Below, in pieces: positions 34,429 to 45,646 of a stretch of 64,000 nucleotides of DNA. This stretch comes from Albugo candida (lineage: Eukaryota > Oomycota > Peronosporomycetes > Albuginales > Albuginaceae): positions 372,001-436,000 of the forward strand of contig CAJNAR010000152.1 of NCBI GenBank assembly GCA_905220665.1. The letters run 5' to 3'. Under the pieces are notes generated by a model, which was not told the DNA's origin, ran no database searches, and saw only the letters and a program-made list of their open reading frames with translations. Made by a program: the position numbers and the translations under genes. Position 1 is the stretch's first letter. Each line of letters opens with the position of its first letter.

Positions 34429-35088
34429 ATGCAGTCTGCAATCGTGGAACGTGATAACGAAGACAATTATTGCTACTTTACACATCCCGACAAAAACATT
34501 CAGCTTCTGGCAAATGGCGATATTGTAGACTGCTCGTACTTACCCGAGTCTGCGCGACATGATCTGTACAAGACGGAATTATGTAAGCATTTTATGGAGA
34601 CGAAAATGTGTCGATACGGACGAAAATGTCAATTCGCGCACGGTATGGACGAACTTCGAGGTGTTGTGCGGCATCCAAAGTATAAAACGACGCGATGTAA
34701 GACATTTTTGACAACTGGAAAGTGCACGTATGGTTCCCGATGTCGATTTATCCATGAAAGAGACCCCGAGGATCATGTGGATGGAGAAGAATCGGAGGAA
34801 ACAAGTTGGATGTCATCGGAATGCTGTGACATCACAAACGCTTTCAATACGGGCGGTGTCTTTCAGGCGCCACTTTCGTTCAACTCACTTGCTTCTACAG
34901 AATGTTCCATGGATTATTCCACAGTCTCCGAAGACGAGGATTTTGATTTGGATTTTCGGCAATGTCAATTATACGACGAAGAATTTGCAAGTTTCTTAGA
35001 CGAGCAGCCACGTTCCAATGACACATCAAAGCATTCACGGCTGTCGGTATTCCAAAGGATTTGCCAAGACAATGATATCAACTACTAA
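34429..35088 (+). CDS. Tandem CCCH zinc finger protein, TIS11/tristetraprolin-like
   Basis: Single exon, 219 aa. Residues about 45-110 hold two perfect C-x8-C-x5-C-x3-H fingers, each preceded by the TTP lead-in: [20 protein letters not shown] and [20 protein letters not shown]. The spacing between fingers is also as in TIS11 proteins, which bind AU-rich elements in mRNA 3' UTRs and promote decay. The C-terminal half is acidic and Ser-rich with no domain. It converges with importin-5, with 98 bp between stop codons. The 279 bp upstream after Prp3 hold no gene. Confidence 0.9.
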   Translation: MQSAIVERDNEDNYCYFTHPDKNIQLLANGDIVDCSYLPESARHDLYKTELCKHFMETKMCRYGRKCQFAHGMDELRGVVRHPKYKTTRCKTFLTTGKCTYGSRCRFIHERDPEDHVDGEESEETSWMSSECCDITNAFNTGGVFQAPLSFNSLASTECSMDYSTVSEDEDFDLDFRQCQLYDEEFASFLDEQPRSNDTSKHSRLSVFQRICQDNDINY

Positions 35089-35186
35089 AAAGCACGAGTG
35101 TTGTGGGCTCTATTTTCACTCCTTTCGTGTCATAGATTTCATATAAACAAAATGTACTTTTTCTTATTTCCATTTTCAGCGTATCT

Positions 35187-38100
35187 TTATGAGCGCTGCA
35201 AGATCTCTTGTTCCTTCAATGTCAATGCACCCCAAGCTTTGACAAGAACGGATTCGTCGATTTCTTTTCTAAATTTGAGCAATATGGCATGAATTTGAGA
35301 TTTCGCGGTCACCGATAGAACGGAGCACTCGTCTTCATCGTTTGATGTCAGCTGACTGTCTTCAGAACCTTCCGCATCTGAAATCATACAAAAACGTGAG
35401 ATGTCATGAGTTACAAACATATTTATCGGATTACCTGATAAAGCTGCAAGTGCTTTAAGAATGCTCGGTAAATTGGCGTACTCGGATCCATACAATTCTG
35501 CAAAGTTATTTCCCAATAGATGTAACATGCGGTCATGAACGTCTCGCGCCTCGACAACGTCCATTTTTAATGGCAACCAAGATAACCAAAGCGGCCATAT
35601 CGCCTTGGTGTCAGCTATAGTTGGGTAGTAGATCAATAGTTTTGATACAGCGCTGACGCAGTTATCGTGAGCTGCACCCGTTTCTTCATTCTCATTGTGA
35701 GCGAGATATTCTCTCAACGCCAAAATTAACTGAATCAGCTTCTGCAGACATTCCGGCGCGTATGGTGAAAAAGCCTGGTTGGCATTCTCCGCGGCGACGC
35801 CGATACCATAAGCGGCAGCTTGAATGATGACAGCGGACGGATCTTGTATACCTGACAGCAGATGAGTTGCGAACGAAGACATTTGCTGTCCAGGCAAAGG
35901 CTGACAGTGTTCGATTATGTCATCCATCATGCAGATAATCTGCGCTCGGATCGCAGGAATTTGCACCAACTTGATATTTTCCATTACAAATGGGAGTAAT
36001 TCAGATTGAAATACGGGGAAGAAATTGCTTTTGTGTACTTTGATAGTCCATCCGATCGCATCGATCATAGAACGAAAAATACCGTCTTCTACTTCATCTT
36101 GGACAATTTGCTTTAAAGCTTCTTCCTGGTCAAAATCCTCGTCTTCTTGGTTCACTTGTACTCGTGCTACTCTTCTTTGAATGCATCCGATGGCTACTTG
36201 TTTAAGAATAGCTACAATTTCAGTGAGATTCTCGATACGCACGCCAATGTCCATCCCATTATCAGCTGCATCTTTGCAGATTTCAAGAGACGATGCGATT
36301 GCCTCGGCAAATGCTCCCAGACACTCGAGATCATCTTCGTGTTGCATTGCCTCAATAAGAATTTGAAAAAAACCATCGAAAAGTCTTTGAGGGAATTGTG
36401 GGTCGTCTTTGCCAAATCCGTGATGAAGGATCCCATCTATCGCGGCTTCTAAAAGCTTTGCCATTGACAATGAACATACCAATCGAATATCCTCGACGTA
36501 CTCAAAGCGTATCAACGGAATCATCACTTGCGCAACCTGATCCACGTAAGGATAAAATGCTCCTTTCAAATCTAACGCGCACTGATACAGCATATTACAA
36601 GCATTTGTCTTGTCTTCCAACGCACTGGTATTGATACGAACTTGCTGCTTCTCATTATCGCGAATCTGGATAATCATGACATCATCGTCTAAAGTATTTT
36701 CCGCATCCTCTTCATGATCGCCGATAGCAGGTGTGTAGATGTGGACATCAGGTTCGATTTGTGCTTGTGCGATCAGAGGAGGAATCACGTGTTGCAAATA
36801 TGGTACAAAGTCGTTTCCGAGGACGGAACCAATTCGGACGCAGGATTGTGTAACGTATAGAACCTCTGGCCCATTCAGTGCTCCGGTTCGCTGCACTTGT
36901 AATAGAGTCTCCATGACTTCTCTTGCATCATTCAAGAAACGATCTTTGCCCACTGCTTGACCAATTAACGCGATCGTTTCCATCGACTTGCCCCGTAAAA
37001 GACTGAATTCAGATCCACTGGCATGAACTAGTACATTTTTCGCCACAGGAATAAAAATGTCGTAATATGCATCGAATCCAGCTCCAATCACTTTTGCGAC
37101 ATTTGCAATAGCTGTCATTGCTTGTTCTTGCACAGGTCGAGGACAGTTCTGGATGACATGGAAAAGAGCTTGCAACAACGATTGTGCATGCGGAAGAACG
37201 TATTTAGCCTTGCACACATTGGGATCACAGTAATTGATAACAGCGCTAGCAGCAAGCGCGCGGATGCGAGGGATGCATTCTTGCTTCTGTAGAACGATCG
37301 TCAACGCAGGCAAAATGATTGCATGAAATTGAGCTTGAAAGTTCTTTCCACGAGGTACGATTCCAAAATCGTTTGCGAGTTGGCCGATGCAATAAATCGC
37401 GGAATACTGTACACGAGTGTGTCTGTCCTCCAAATACGGCATTATCATTCCCATGATGGACGCAAGCTCGGAAACGAGTTGAGCTTTACACCCTTCTCCA
37501 AGTAAACATGTAGCGAAGAGTGCTGCACGACGTTTTCTCCAATCTTGCTCGGATAGATAGCTTCTGATCACAGGGATAACAACGGGTAGAATTGAATTTC
37601 CACCCAACGCGATACTCAGACGGTTTATCGCGCTTGCTCCTGCTTCACTGACGAGATTCTCATCATCGTGTGATTCCATAAACACGTCCGAAGAATCGAA
37701 TTTTGAGTTCCATTCTGGATCCTCTTCGACTTCGCATATCAATTGCAAAGTAGTCGGTAATAAGCTTTGGATAAGTTGTGGCAGTTTTCGAACAGTTCCG
37801 CTCGCATTTTCACAAATCGTTACGACTAATTCGAGTGCCAAATCACGAGTTTCTGGGCAGCTTTCTTGAGAGGTCATGATCACAAGCATTGCATTTCCGA
37901 GTTGTTCCAATGAGCTTTTAAAGAATTTGGGATGTGCTTCTGCGATCTGAATAAACGACGATACTATCTCACGCAGTACTGTTTCTTCTTGCATTTTGTA
38001 TAAATTCTCAATTATCTAAGCATAAATGCCAAACAATGAATTACGTAAAAAGAGTCATTCTGTACAAACATTACACGCAACGTCAAAGGCATTATGACCA

Positions 38101-38763
38101 AAAATGCAGCTAGATCCTGCTGGTTATCCAAAAGCAGTAGAAAAGAGGCTGCAGCTTTGAGGCAAGAAACTTGCACACAGCTACTTGGGTCTTGTAGTGA
38201 AGTCACAAAGGCTTCCAAAAAAGAGCTCTTGTAAGGGAGAAGCACGTCACCAACATAATCTGCCAATTTAGTGATCAGATCGAACCCGGTTTCGCGAAGG
38301 TGATCTTGTGCAGAATTGGTGATCATCTCTGAGATCAATTGTAAGACCTCATTCCAAGTCTGATTTTGTGTGTACGATGCAAGCGCTACTTCTGCAATGG
38401 TGTGACCCAGCTTTCGACGAATGGATGGCACGGATTCACTCACAATTGACTCCAAAAGCTTGGATTTGACTAGAAATACTATACATAACAAGTCCTAGAT
38501 TGACGCAAGGCATAAGGTATACCTGTTATCTGTGCTTGTGCGTCGAGTTGTGCGTATACACCGTGAGCATTAACATCCAATAGACGCCGAAGCAATACAA
38601 TTGCGAATGTTCGCAATGCGAGGTCCGGAGAGTTATGAATTAATTGCAGAAATTCGATAATGACTGACTGAGGATCATTCTGTATCAAATTTTTGTAGCG
38701 TTCTTCGGCTCCGGTACGCTGCGCATTGTCATTGGACGTCAATGACGTCAGTAACGATTCCAT
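35187..38763 (-). CDS. Importin-5 / karyopherin beta-3
   Basis: Four exons, complement(join(35187..35377, 35435..38015, 38075..38469, 38523..38763)), 1135 aa. The protein consists of HEAT repeats throughout, beginning with MESLLTSLTSNDNAQRTGAE, which matches the importin-5/Kap121 N-terminus. Internal features such as IRAQIICMMDDIIEHCQPLP and an acidic loop (IYTPAIGDHEEDAENTLDDD) also fit. It imports ribosomal proteins, histones and other cargo with RanGTP. The last intron (35378-35434, 57 nt, GTAATC to TTTCAG) is a multiple of three without a stop, so it could be misread as 19 extra codons. Its strong splice signals argue that it is removed. The gene is divergent from the ArfGAP-PDZ gene across 148 bp. 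Confidence 0.93.
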
Positions 38764-38911
38764 GGCAATGGTCCAAATTGGCTGTACATTTACGCCAATG
38801 AGACGTTGTGGTCCACTTGCGTCATGTATTTTTAAAGGCAGAACATGACATAGATAGGGATAGGGATGTTAAAAAAGGGAGAGGTAATATAATTGTGTAT
38901 TTTTTTTGTCA

Positions 38912-40057
38912 ATGACTTTCATCAGTGTGCCGATGCAAACCGAGCATCCTCTTCCAAGAAGCATTGCGAATTGTGTGCGACTTATACCAGGAAATGATGT
39001 CAGTTAAGTTTCGTTGGAAAGTGGATTGTTTTTTTACTATAACATTATGAATACAGAAATGTGCAGACTGCGACGCTAGTTGTCCACAATGGTCCTCGGT
39101 ATCATATGGAATTCTCATATGTCTTGCATGCGCTGGAAAGCATCGCGCACTAGGAGTCAGTATCAGTTTCGTCAAGTCATTAGAGCTGGATTCATGGTCC
39201 AAGTTGGAGCGAGTCTCTATTGAGGTATGTGCCGTAATGCCCAAATTGCTCTTTCACTTAATGTATAAAACTCAAGATTGGCGGCAACGCAAAATGGAGC
39301 AGCTTTTGTCAGGGTTGCTCCATTGACAACCTTTCTTTTTCAGAAAAATACCGTTCCGAATATGCGAAATCGTATAAACAACGGTGAGCGCTTTTCGTAC
39401 TGGTAAAGTGGCTGACACTGACGATTGATTAGGATTACATTATTAGCAAATCATTTAGCTCGACCCGAAAGAGCTGAATTATTTGGGCCGATTGCCGATA
39501 GAGAAACCAATCATATAGCCGGTCTTATTATCTGTTCATTTTCATGTGGAGAAGTGACCTCACTCGGAATGTGATTACCTGATAGTTGACCAGAGGTGTG
39601 AGGGAAGATGCAGTCAGACCGACTTACAACCAACTCTTCGGAACATTGAGATTTCAACACTCAAGCACTGCAATGTATGGATAGTACCACTTATTCTTTG
39701 CACGCAATGTGGACTCACTTGTTTATTTAGAGGAATCAACTATGGAAAAAGTATGAGCGCGAATTGGGTTTACATGGGCACGCTCTCGGATTCACATTAG
39801 CAAAGACAAAAGGTGGCTTTGCCGAAGTTAATAGAGTGACTAAAGGAGGTGAAGCAGATATTCTTGATGTATCCGTGGGAAGCTTTATTGTCGCAATCAA
39901 TGGGCACAAAACCGCGACATACGATGAAATTGTGGAATTGATTAAAAGCACACCGCGTCCCATTCGATTTCGATTTGTTCGTCGCAAAGTCGAAAACGAT
40001 ATCGCACCGCTGCGCCAATATGCCAGTACTCTCATGCCCGACAGCATCACGAGCTGA
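38912..40057 (+). CDS. ArfGAP domain protein with a C-terminal PDZ domain
   Basis: Six exons, join(38912..38998, 39057..39224, 39277..39383, 39433..39521, 39596..39674, 39733..40057), 284 aa, introns of 49-74 nt. Residues 31-54 form the ArfGAP zinc finger C31-x2-C34-x16-C51-x2-C54, followed by the catalytic arginine in GKHRALG (R59) and by SFVKSLELDSW. IGGNAKW and EKYRSEYAKSYKQR complete the domain. After a linker, residues about 190-265 are a PDZ domain (ALGFTLAKTKGGFAEVNRV, VGSFIVAINGHKTATYDEIV). The ArfGAP should stimulate GTP hydrolysis on Arf at membranes, with the PDZ domain tethering partners. Exons 4 and 5 are the least certain; the phases and reading support them. I know no animal ArfGAP with this order. 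Confidence 0.82.
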
Positions 40058-40264
40058 TTCAGAACACTCACATTTTCTAAATATTTCGTGGCCATCACCA
40101 ATTGATCGAATTGTGATAATCAGTTCGTCACCAGCCGCCTTTTCGATTGGAGGTCCGCTTTAATATCAAAGTCGAGTTCATCATATAAATGTATAGATAA
40201 ATGGATGTCTGCTTTTCACAGTACTCTTCTTCTCTATTTTTTTTGTGCTCGCAAATGACTCGAA

Positions 40265-43249
40265 TTAGACCTCTTGAGCCAGATTTGCAGTGTAATACGC
40301 ATCATACGTAAAGTCTGCATCAATAGTACTTTGATTGTCGACTCGGAGGGATGCAAACATGGATCCTTGTATCACTGTCTTCAATGTTGGGCGTTGCTCG
40401 GGGTCAAAATCTGTCATTTTTAGCAGAAGCTCCATTGCGCCTGGAACAGAAGCAAGTCTTTGTCGACCACGTGCGATGGCATCATTAGTGCCGTCCGCGA
40501 TGGAATATAGCTGACGATCTTGAGAATATGTCTCTGCAATAGAAAGCATCGTTTCGACTTGAGACCTTCCTTTTCTCACTCGCAATGTACGAGCTGAAGA
40601 TGTTTTTTGCGGTCGAAGGTGTTTCTGTAGTACTGTCCAGACTGCTGGAGAATCATGTGTATAACTCGGTTGCTCATCAGGTAATCCAAATAATACAATA
40701 AACCGATACAAAGTGTGATAAAGCACCATGTCCTTGTCGTCCTCACTCACCTGACGCACCAATTTAAATGGCGAAGCAGCCCGTCCGCTCTGAAATATAT
40801 CATTTCACAGTGAGTTCCGCTCTCATCAAAGATTTGGATATGTAGCATACCATCCACACAGCTTTCAGATCTCGTACGAGATGCTCTGGACATCGAACGT
40901 CAGCCATAATTTCTTCATATGGAGTTCTGGAATATACAAATAATGAACAAGTTCGATGTGACATTTTGGAAAGGATCGGACCTGCCCGTGCATAAATGGA
41001 AAAAAGCCAAGCCTAACGAGAATGTATCAGCTTTCATAGACTGTTTGATGCGATCGCCACCCAGCAAATATTCAATTGGAGTATTTTCAAGCGTAGTAAA
41101 CTGTATCAAAACTCACATCAAATTGTATCATGTAGTGTTGAAGAGGCCGTACCTGATCAATCGAAATTGGCTGCCCAATGTTCTCTACTGCTGAGTTGGC
41201 TGTTCCAAAGTCTGCAAGTTTGACCCAGTACGAAAAAGTGGGTGGCAATCGTAGCAGAAATTTATCTTTTTCTATCCCGTATAGAATTGACATATTTTCA
41301 CCATCTTTAGCGAGACCTTTGTGGTTGATGTCACACAAGAGATAGTTCAAAAGCTATTGCAACGAACAGCCCATGAATTCAAGCTCAAGGGTTTCACAAA
41401 GGTCCTACCTTAATATCACAATGTCGCAAATGTAGACGCTCTTGGGCACAAAACAAGCTGAATACCATCTGGAAAAAAAATGGAACCACGACCGACTCGA
41501 ATGGAAGCATTTGATTCACTTGTAGACTTATAAAGTGTTCCAAATCCCCACCGTCGCAATACTCCATCTGAATGTACTGGTACAAATGTCCTTGGGAATG
41601 ACCTCGCGCATTATTTGCTGGACTGGAGGGGTCATTATTGGTTTCGGATTTCGCTTGCTTCTGCGTTTTACCAGCAGGGCTTCCCCAAAAATCATTCCGC
41701 GGATACTCATCGGATAGAAACATTTCATATATTTCGACAAAATTGGGGCACCAGCGACGTCGGACCAATTCCGAAATCAGCAATGAATGTGCAACTTCTT
41801 GCTGGATAATGTGCTGCGAAGACCCGAGTCGATATGTGCCGATATAAAAGTACATGTCATCAAAGTATATACCTCGTTGCCAGTCTCCCTGATAGCTGAG
41901 ATGTCCATGACAGTAAATATAGAATAGTTTCGAGTCTTGGGGCAGAAAACCTTGTACACATCTTTGTAGGCTCCATCCGCTAGGTACATTCCCCGAGGAT
42001 AAGCTGCATATACTTCAAGCATATTTTTGCGTCTTGTTTGACTACGAAAAATTCAATCAGAATCATACGTATAATGAACACATCCAGCTTCCATCACGTA
42101 CTTTGAGTAATCAGCCACCCGCCATGCAATTGTTCTGCAGCAATGTTGTGTTTAGCGTACATCAGCAACCACATGAACCTTTCCTTACCTTATCGCCATA
42201 TTACGCCATTCTCGAGACACGAATGCTACCACATTATTCAGCTCAGCGGTACTCAGGTAGGTGGTGCAGATAACACTTTGCAACGCTTTCACTGGAATCA
42301 AAAACTTTTTGTGATCGCTGCGATTCAATTTTGTCGCATACTGTTGCGTAAAACAGAGTGTTTTTTCGAGCCGATCACTAACATCGTTGCTTGCGTAAGG
42401 TACGATGGATATACGCCGACCTAATCGTCCCAGATTCGAGAGTCGACGTGCTCGGTCCCTTTTTTTGCGAGCGGAAGGTTGCGATAATATCTTTTCCATC
42501 GCAATGGCAATCTGCTCATGGCGAATTGAAGAAAGAATTCGATTGTGTTCCGCGATTGTGATTGTTTCTAGTGATTGTGCATCCAATTGTTTGAACAAAT
42601 CCTTGAGAGGTGAGACCGTCTTTCTCTGTATTGCTACTGTATTCGCGACTGTATTTTGCCTCCTGTAAAAATTTGATCACTAAAAAAGAACTAGTCGACC
42701 AAAAACACGACTTACTTTAGCGAGTTGATTTTATCTGTCGCCTTTTCTATGATTTTTTCGGTCTCTTTGATTGGAATGCTGTATATTGTTTGGCCATACA
42801 GAGTTTTCTTTTCAAAGCCCAATGAAACGAGCCAATTGAGAAAAGCTTTATTATCGTTTTCATTCCATTTGGATATAGGATTAATGAATGCATGGCCGTA
42901 GCCGTACTTTTCACACAATTTTGACTGCCTTGACTCTTGCATTTGCTCCATCAGATAAACTAAGAAGTTTTCAGATATGTTCTCAAAATTGAGTTTACGT
43001 TTTAGGCCAGGTTTCTTTGTTTTCTTAACATAAATACTGTCAGACATTCCAATATATAGAGCAACTTATGTACTACTTGACTCTTTGAAAAACCACGTGC
43101 GTTGATGTCTTTTTAACGGTGTCATCGTACACGTTACGAAATCGGCGCTTTCTTATCTGTGACTTCTTACTGGCTGTAGTGCAATTTTCTTGATTTCGCT
43201 CATCCTCTGAGGACAATGGTGAGCGACAAACTCCCTGGGACATACTCAT
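40265..43249 (-). CDS. F-box protein kinase
   Basis: Ten exons, complement(join(40265..40789, 40851..40926, 40982..41100, 41153..41353, 41409..41813, 41873..42041, 42102..42134, 42189..42662, 42716..43036, 43077..43249)), 831 aa. The N-terminal part is basic. An F-box-like segment follows (VCTTYLSTAELNNVVAFVSR region, then EWRNMAIRTIAWRVADY). A protein kinase domain then shows YLADGAYKDVYKV, IQMEYCDGGDLEHFI, LRHCDIKLLNYLL, VKLADFGTAN and MKADTFSLGLAF. The catalytic loop is HCD rather than HRD, a non-RD kinase. The 33-nt exon 42102-42134 is supported by phase on both sides. The first intron would be only 40 nt, so translation might instead start at 43047, giving 777 aa. The substrate is unknown. 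Confidence 0.78.
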
Positions 43250-43546
43250 GACGAGCAATCAAATTTAACCAATCGTGAGTGTAGGTTTTGATTTGCTGAG
43301 TGCAGCGCTGACTTTTTAAAAGTACGGCATCTCACACTTCGAGTAGCTGTTAAACGCACTTTATTGATCGCTAATAACGAGCTAAATTGATACCTTTGGA
43401 TTCGGCGATTTATTTGAGAAGGGGCTTTCTAAGCGAATACATGATTTTCATGTGTTATCATCTAAAGCTTTTAACGCTCAAACTACACCGTCAAAAGATC
43501 GGCGGTATCTAGCTATAGAGTTGACCACGTAATATTTCCAGTGAAG

Positions 43547-43899
43547 TCATGCTTCTGTGTCCATTTTGTCCGTATTTGCGGTTTCTGCCTTCTTCTTCTC
43601 ATCTCTTTCCTTTTCACGTAATCGCATGCGGCGTAACACTTTTGACGGCACTTTTTTGGTGACAGTGACCTTCTTTGCTTTCTATACGTAACATTTTTGT
43701 TCAGCGGTCAGCCTGACGATATCGATTCGAAGCTATTTGTACCCGTTCACGTTTTTTCTTCAACAATTCTTTTCTCTCTTTTTCCAAACGTAGCTACATG
43801 CACAAGGCTTACTAGCTATTGGAGTGTGAGTAAACACAAGCGTCATACATCCAGTTCATGCTGAGCTTTCATTTTGTCGCGATTATTCTTGCGTGACAT
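43547..43899 (-). CDS. Small lysine-rich protein, function unknown
   Basis: Three short exons, complement(join(43547..43681, 43743..43793, 43849..43899)), 78 aa, introns of 55 and 61 nt with good GT-AG ends and phase 0 throughout. It starts MSRKNNRDKMKAQHELD and ends ANTDKMDTEA. The whole length is predicted helix or coil with about 30 percent Lys plus Arg, and the third exon reads KVTVTKKVPSKVLRRMRLRE. Composition suggests a nucleolar or ribosome-biogenesis role, but I recognise no family. It is divergent from endonuclease G across 152 bp. Confidence 0.65.
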
Positions 43900-44051
43900 A
43901 TTGATTGAATTGACCAGTAATATGAACGGAGACTATTGTGACCAATCGACGATATGACAATTGGAAGGCGGTCGCCACGGTTCACGACAACGTACACAAC
44001 ACCGTAAATATCTCGATATTTTATTAACAAGGATGCACCAGTCTAATTACT

Positions 44052-45179
44052 ATGTTACTTCTCAGCCGATTTCTCGGTGGGCTAGGAATTGGTTTGATCA
44101 CAGGTGCAATAGGAGCAATTTCGATAATTGACTGGAACTTATCGATACATCAGGACGACACAGATGACACAGATAAATTGAGCAAATCAGAAGATAAATT
44201 GAACCATCCAGCATTACGTTACGGTATACCGTCAAGTAACAGTCTTCATTTACGTTCCGACTATGTTGTTTCCTATGATTTTCGGTGTGTTGCAAGTGCA
44301 TCACTTATGAATTATGGCTCTTATGACCCTCTTCAATAGTACCCGAAATCCGTCTTGGGTTCTGGAGTATATTGATAAAGATAAGCTACAATCCAACACT
44401 CAAGTGCAGCGATCGCTGTCAACTTTCAAGACTGATCCACAAATTCCTGAAAAATTCCGGGTCCACCCCAATAAGTTTCTGAATTCAGGATACGATAAAG
44501 GACATCTTGCTCCAGCAAGTAATCTTTGTATGAGAAGAATCGGCGAATTCAGCTGACATGAAATTCTATTTGTGGACAGGGAACATGACTACATCGCAAA
44601 AGTCAATGGATGAGAGCTTTTTGATGACAAACATATCTCCACAAGTAGGAGCAGGATTTAACCGTGCATACTGGTCGCGATTTGAAGGCTTTGTGCGCCA
44701 TATAGCAAATTTATATGGTGGGGCTTTTGTCGTGACAGGGCCTCTGTATCTACCCAAGGTATGGATTCTACCTTTACATCGCGGTGGACTGCATAATTGG
44801 GATCAACACTTTTCAGAAAAAACGTAAAAGCGAAGAATTCGTCGTGGAATACCCAGTTATTGGAAAGCCGCCGGACACAATAGCCGTACCAACGCACTTT
44901 TTCAAGGTCATTCTAGTCCGGAAAAATGATGAGGCATTTGCAAGCGCTGGTTTCATTCTACCCAATCGACATATCGCACCTGATACAGCGCTGAAAGAAT
45001 TTGTGGCCCCGGTCAAAGTCATCGAAAAGTATTCCGGATTGCAATTCTTCGAGAAATTACACCACGGCGACGAATCAGACCTTTGTACTGAGACGAAATG
45101 TGTTTTAGTGGAAAATTATCAACGAGCTAAGAAGAAAAGTAACGCGAGCGCAAAGCTGGAAACCAAACGACTCGCGTAG
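44052..45179 (+). CDS. Endonuclease G-like mitochondrial nuclease
   Basis: Four exons, join(44052..44284, 44340..44518, 44580..44758, 44817..45179), 317 aa, introns of 55-61 nt. It belongs to the beta-beta-alpha metal DNA/RNA non-specific endonuclease family. The active-site motif is YDKGHLAPA (DRGH in most homologues, so Arg is replaced by Lys; the catalytic His is kept). The metal-binding segment MTNISPQVGAGFNRAYW follows. LRYGIPSS near residue 55 and SYDFRTRNPSWVLE match the family N-terminus. A hydrophobic N-terminal segment (FLGGLGIGLITGAIGAISII) should target or anchor it in mitochondria. Roles known for the family are mitochondrial DNA turnover and apoptosis-like DNA cleavage. It converges with the next gene with 29 bp between stops. 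Confidence 0.9.
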
Positions 45180-45208
45180 CATATTTAGTGATGCTGAGAA
45201 ATACACCA

Positions 45209-45589
45209 CTACACAGCCGTAAGCGTCGTATTTAACTGGTAATAGAAGGCGGCAGCAATGAGTATTCTATTTTTTGGGTCATGGAGTAGGACTTGCACGA
45301 CAGTACGATCACATCTCTTGCTTCGTGAAGCTTGCCTAGCTGGCATTATTACAAGGTCAAATATAGAAGTTAGTATGTGAGCGTTCTTCGAGCTCAAATG
45401 CTGTTTTAGTGGATCGAGATCGCATAAGCGATTTCGCTGATAATTAACCCCGCTGAGAGCAGGATATTCGTATGCACTTGGTCTAATCAACTCTCTCGCG
45501 TCCAATGTTGACACATTATCGGATGAACGTCCTCCCGTCGCAACTAGTAGGTGCTCAGGTCAAAAACACAATTTCTTACATCGATACAT
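45209..45589 (-). CDS. Small hypothetical protein
   Basis: Tentative model complement(join(45209..45543, 45580..45589)), 114 aa. The long exon is open and protein-like (STLDARELIRPSAYEYPALS, CDRTVVQVLLHDP, LIAAAFYYQL), but it lacks its own ATG. An upstream ATG can be joined only through a 36-nt intron (GTAAGA to CTACTAG), shorter than any other here. No domain is recognised. It lies 57 bp after the P450 gene on the same strand, so it could alternatively be antisense 3' UTR of EndoG. Confidence 0.4.
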
Positions 45590-45646
45590 CTGTGTACAAG
45601 AAAGTAGCAAACAAGGCTGATTAAACGACAGCGTTTCAATCCTAGC

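Noticed and set aside
35378..35434. Nineteen extra codons in importin-5
   Set aside because: They are in frame without a stop, but begin GTAATC and end TTTCAG with normal intron length, so an intron is the better explanation.
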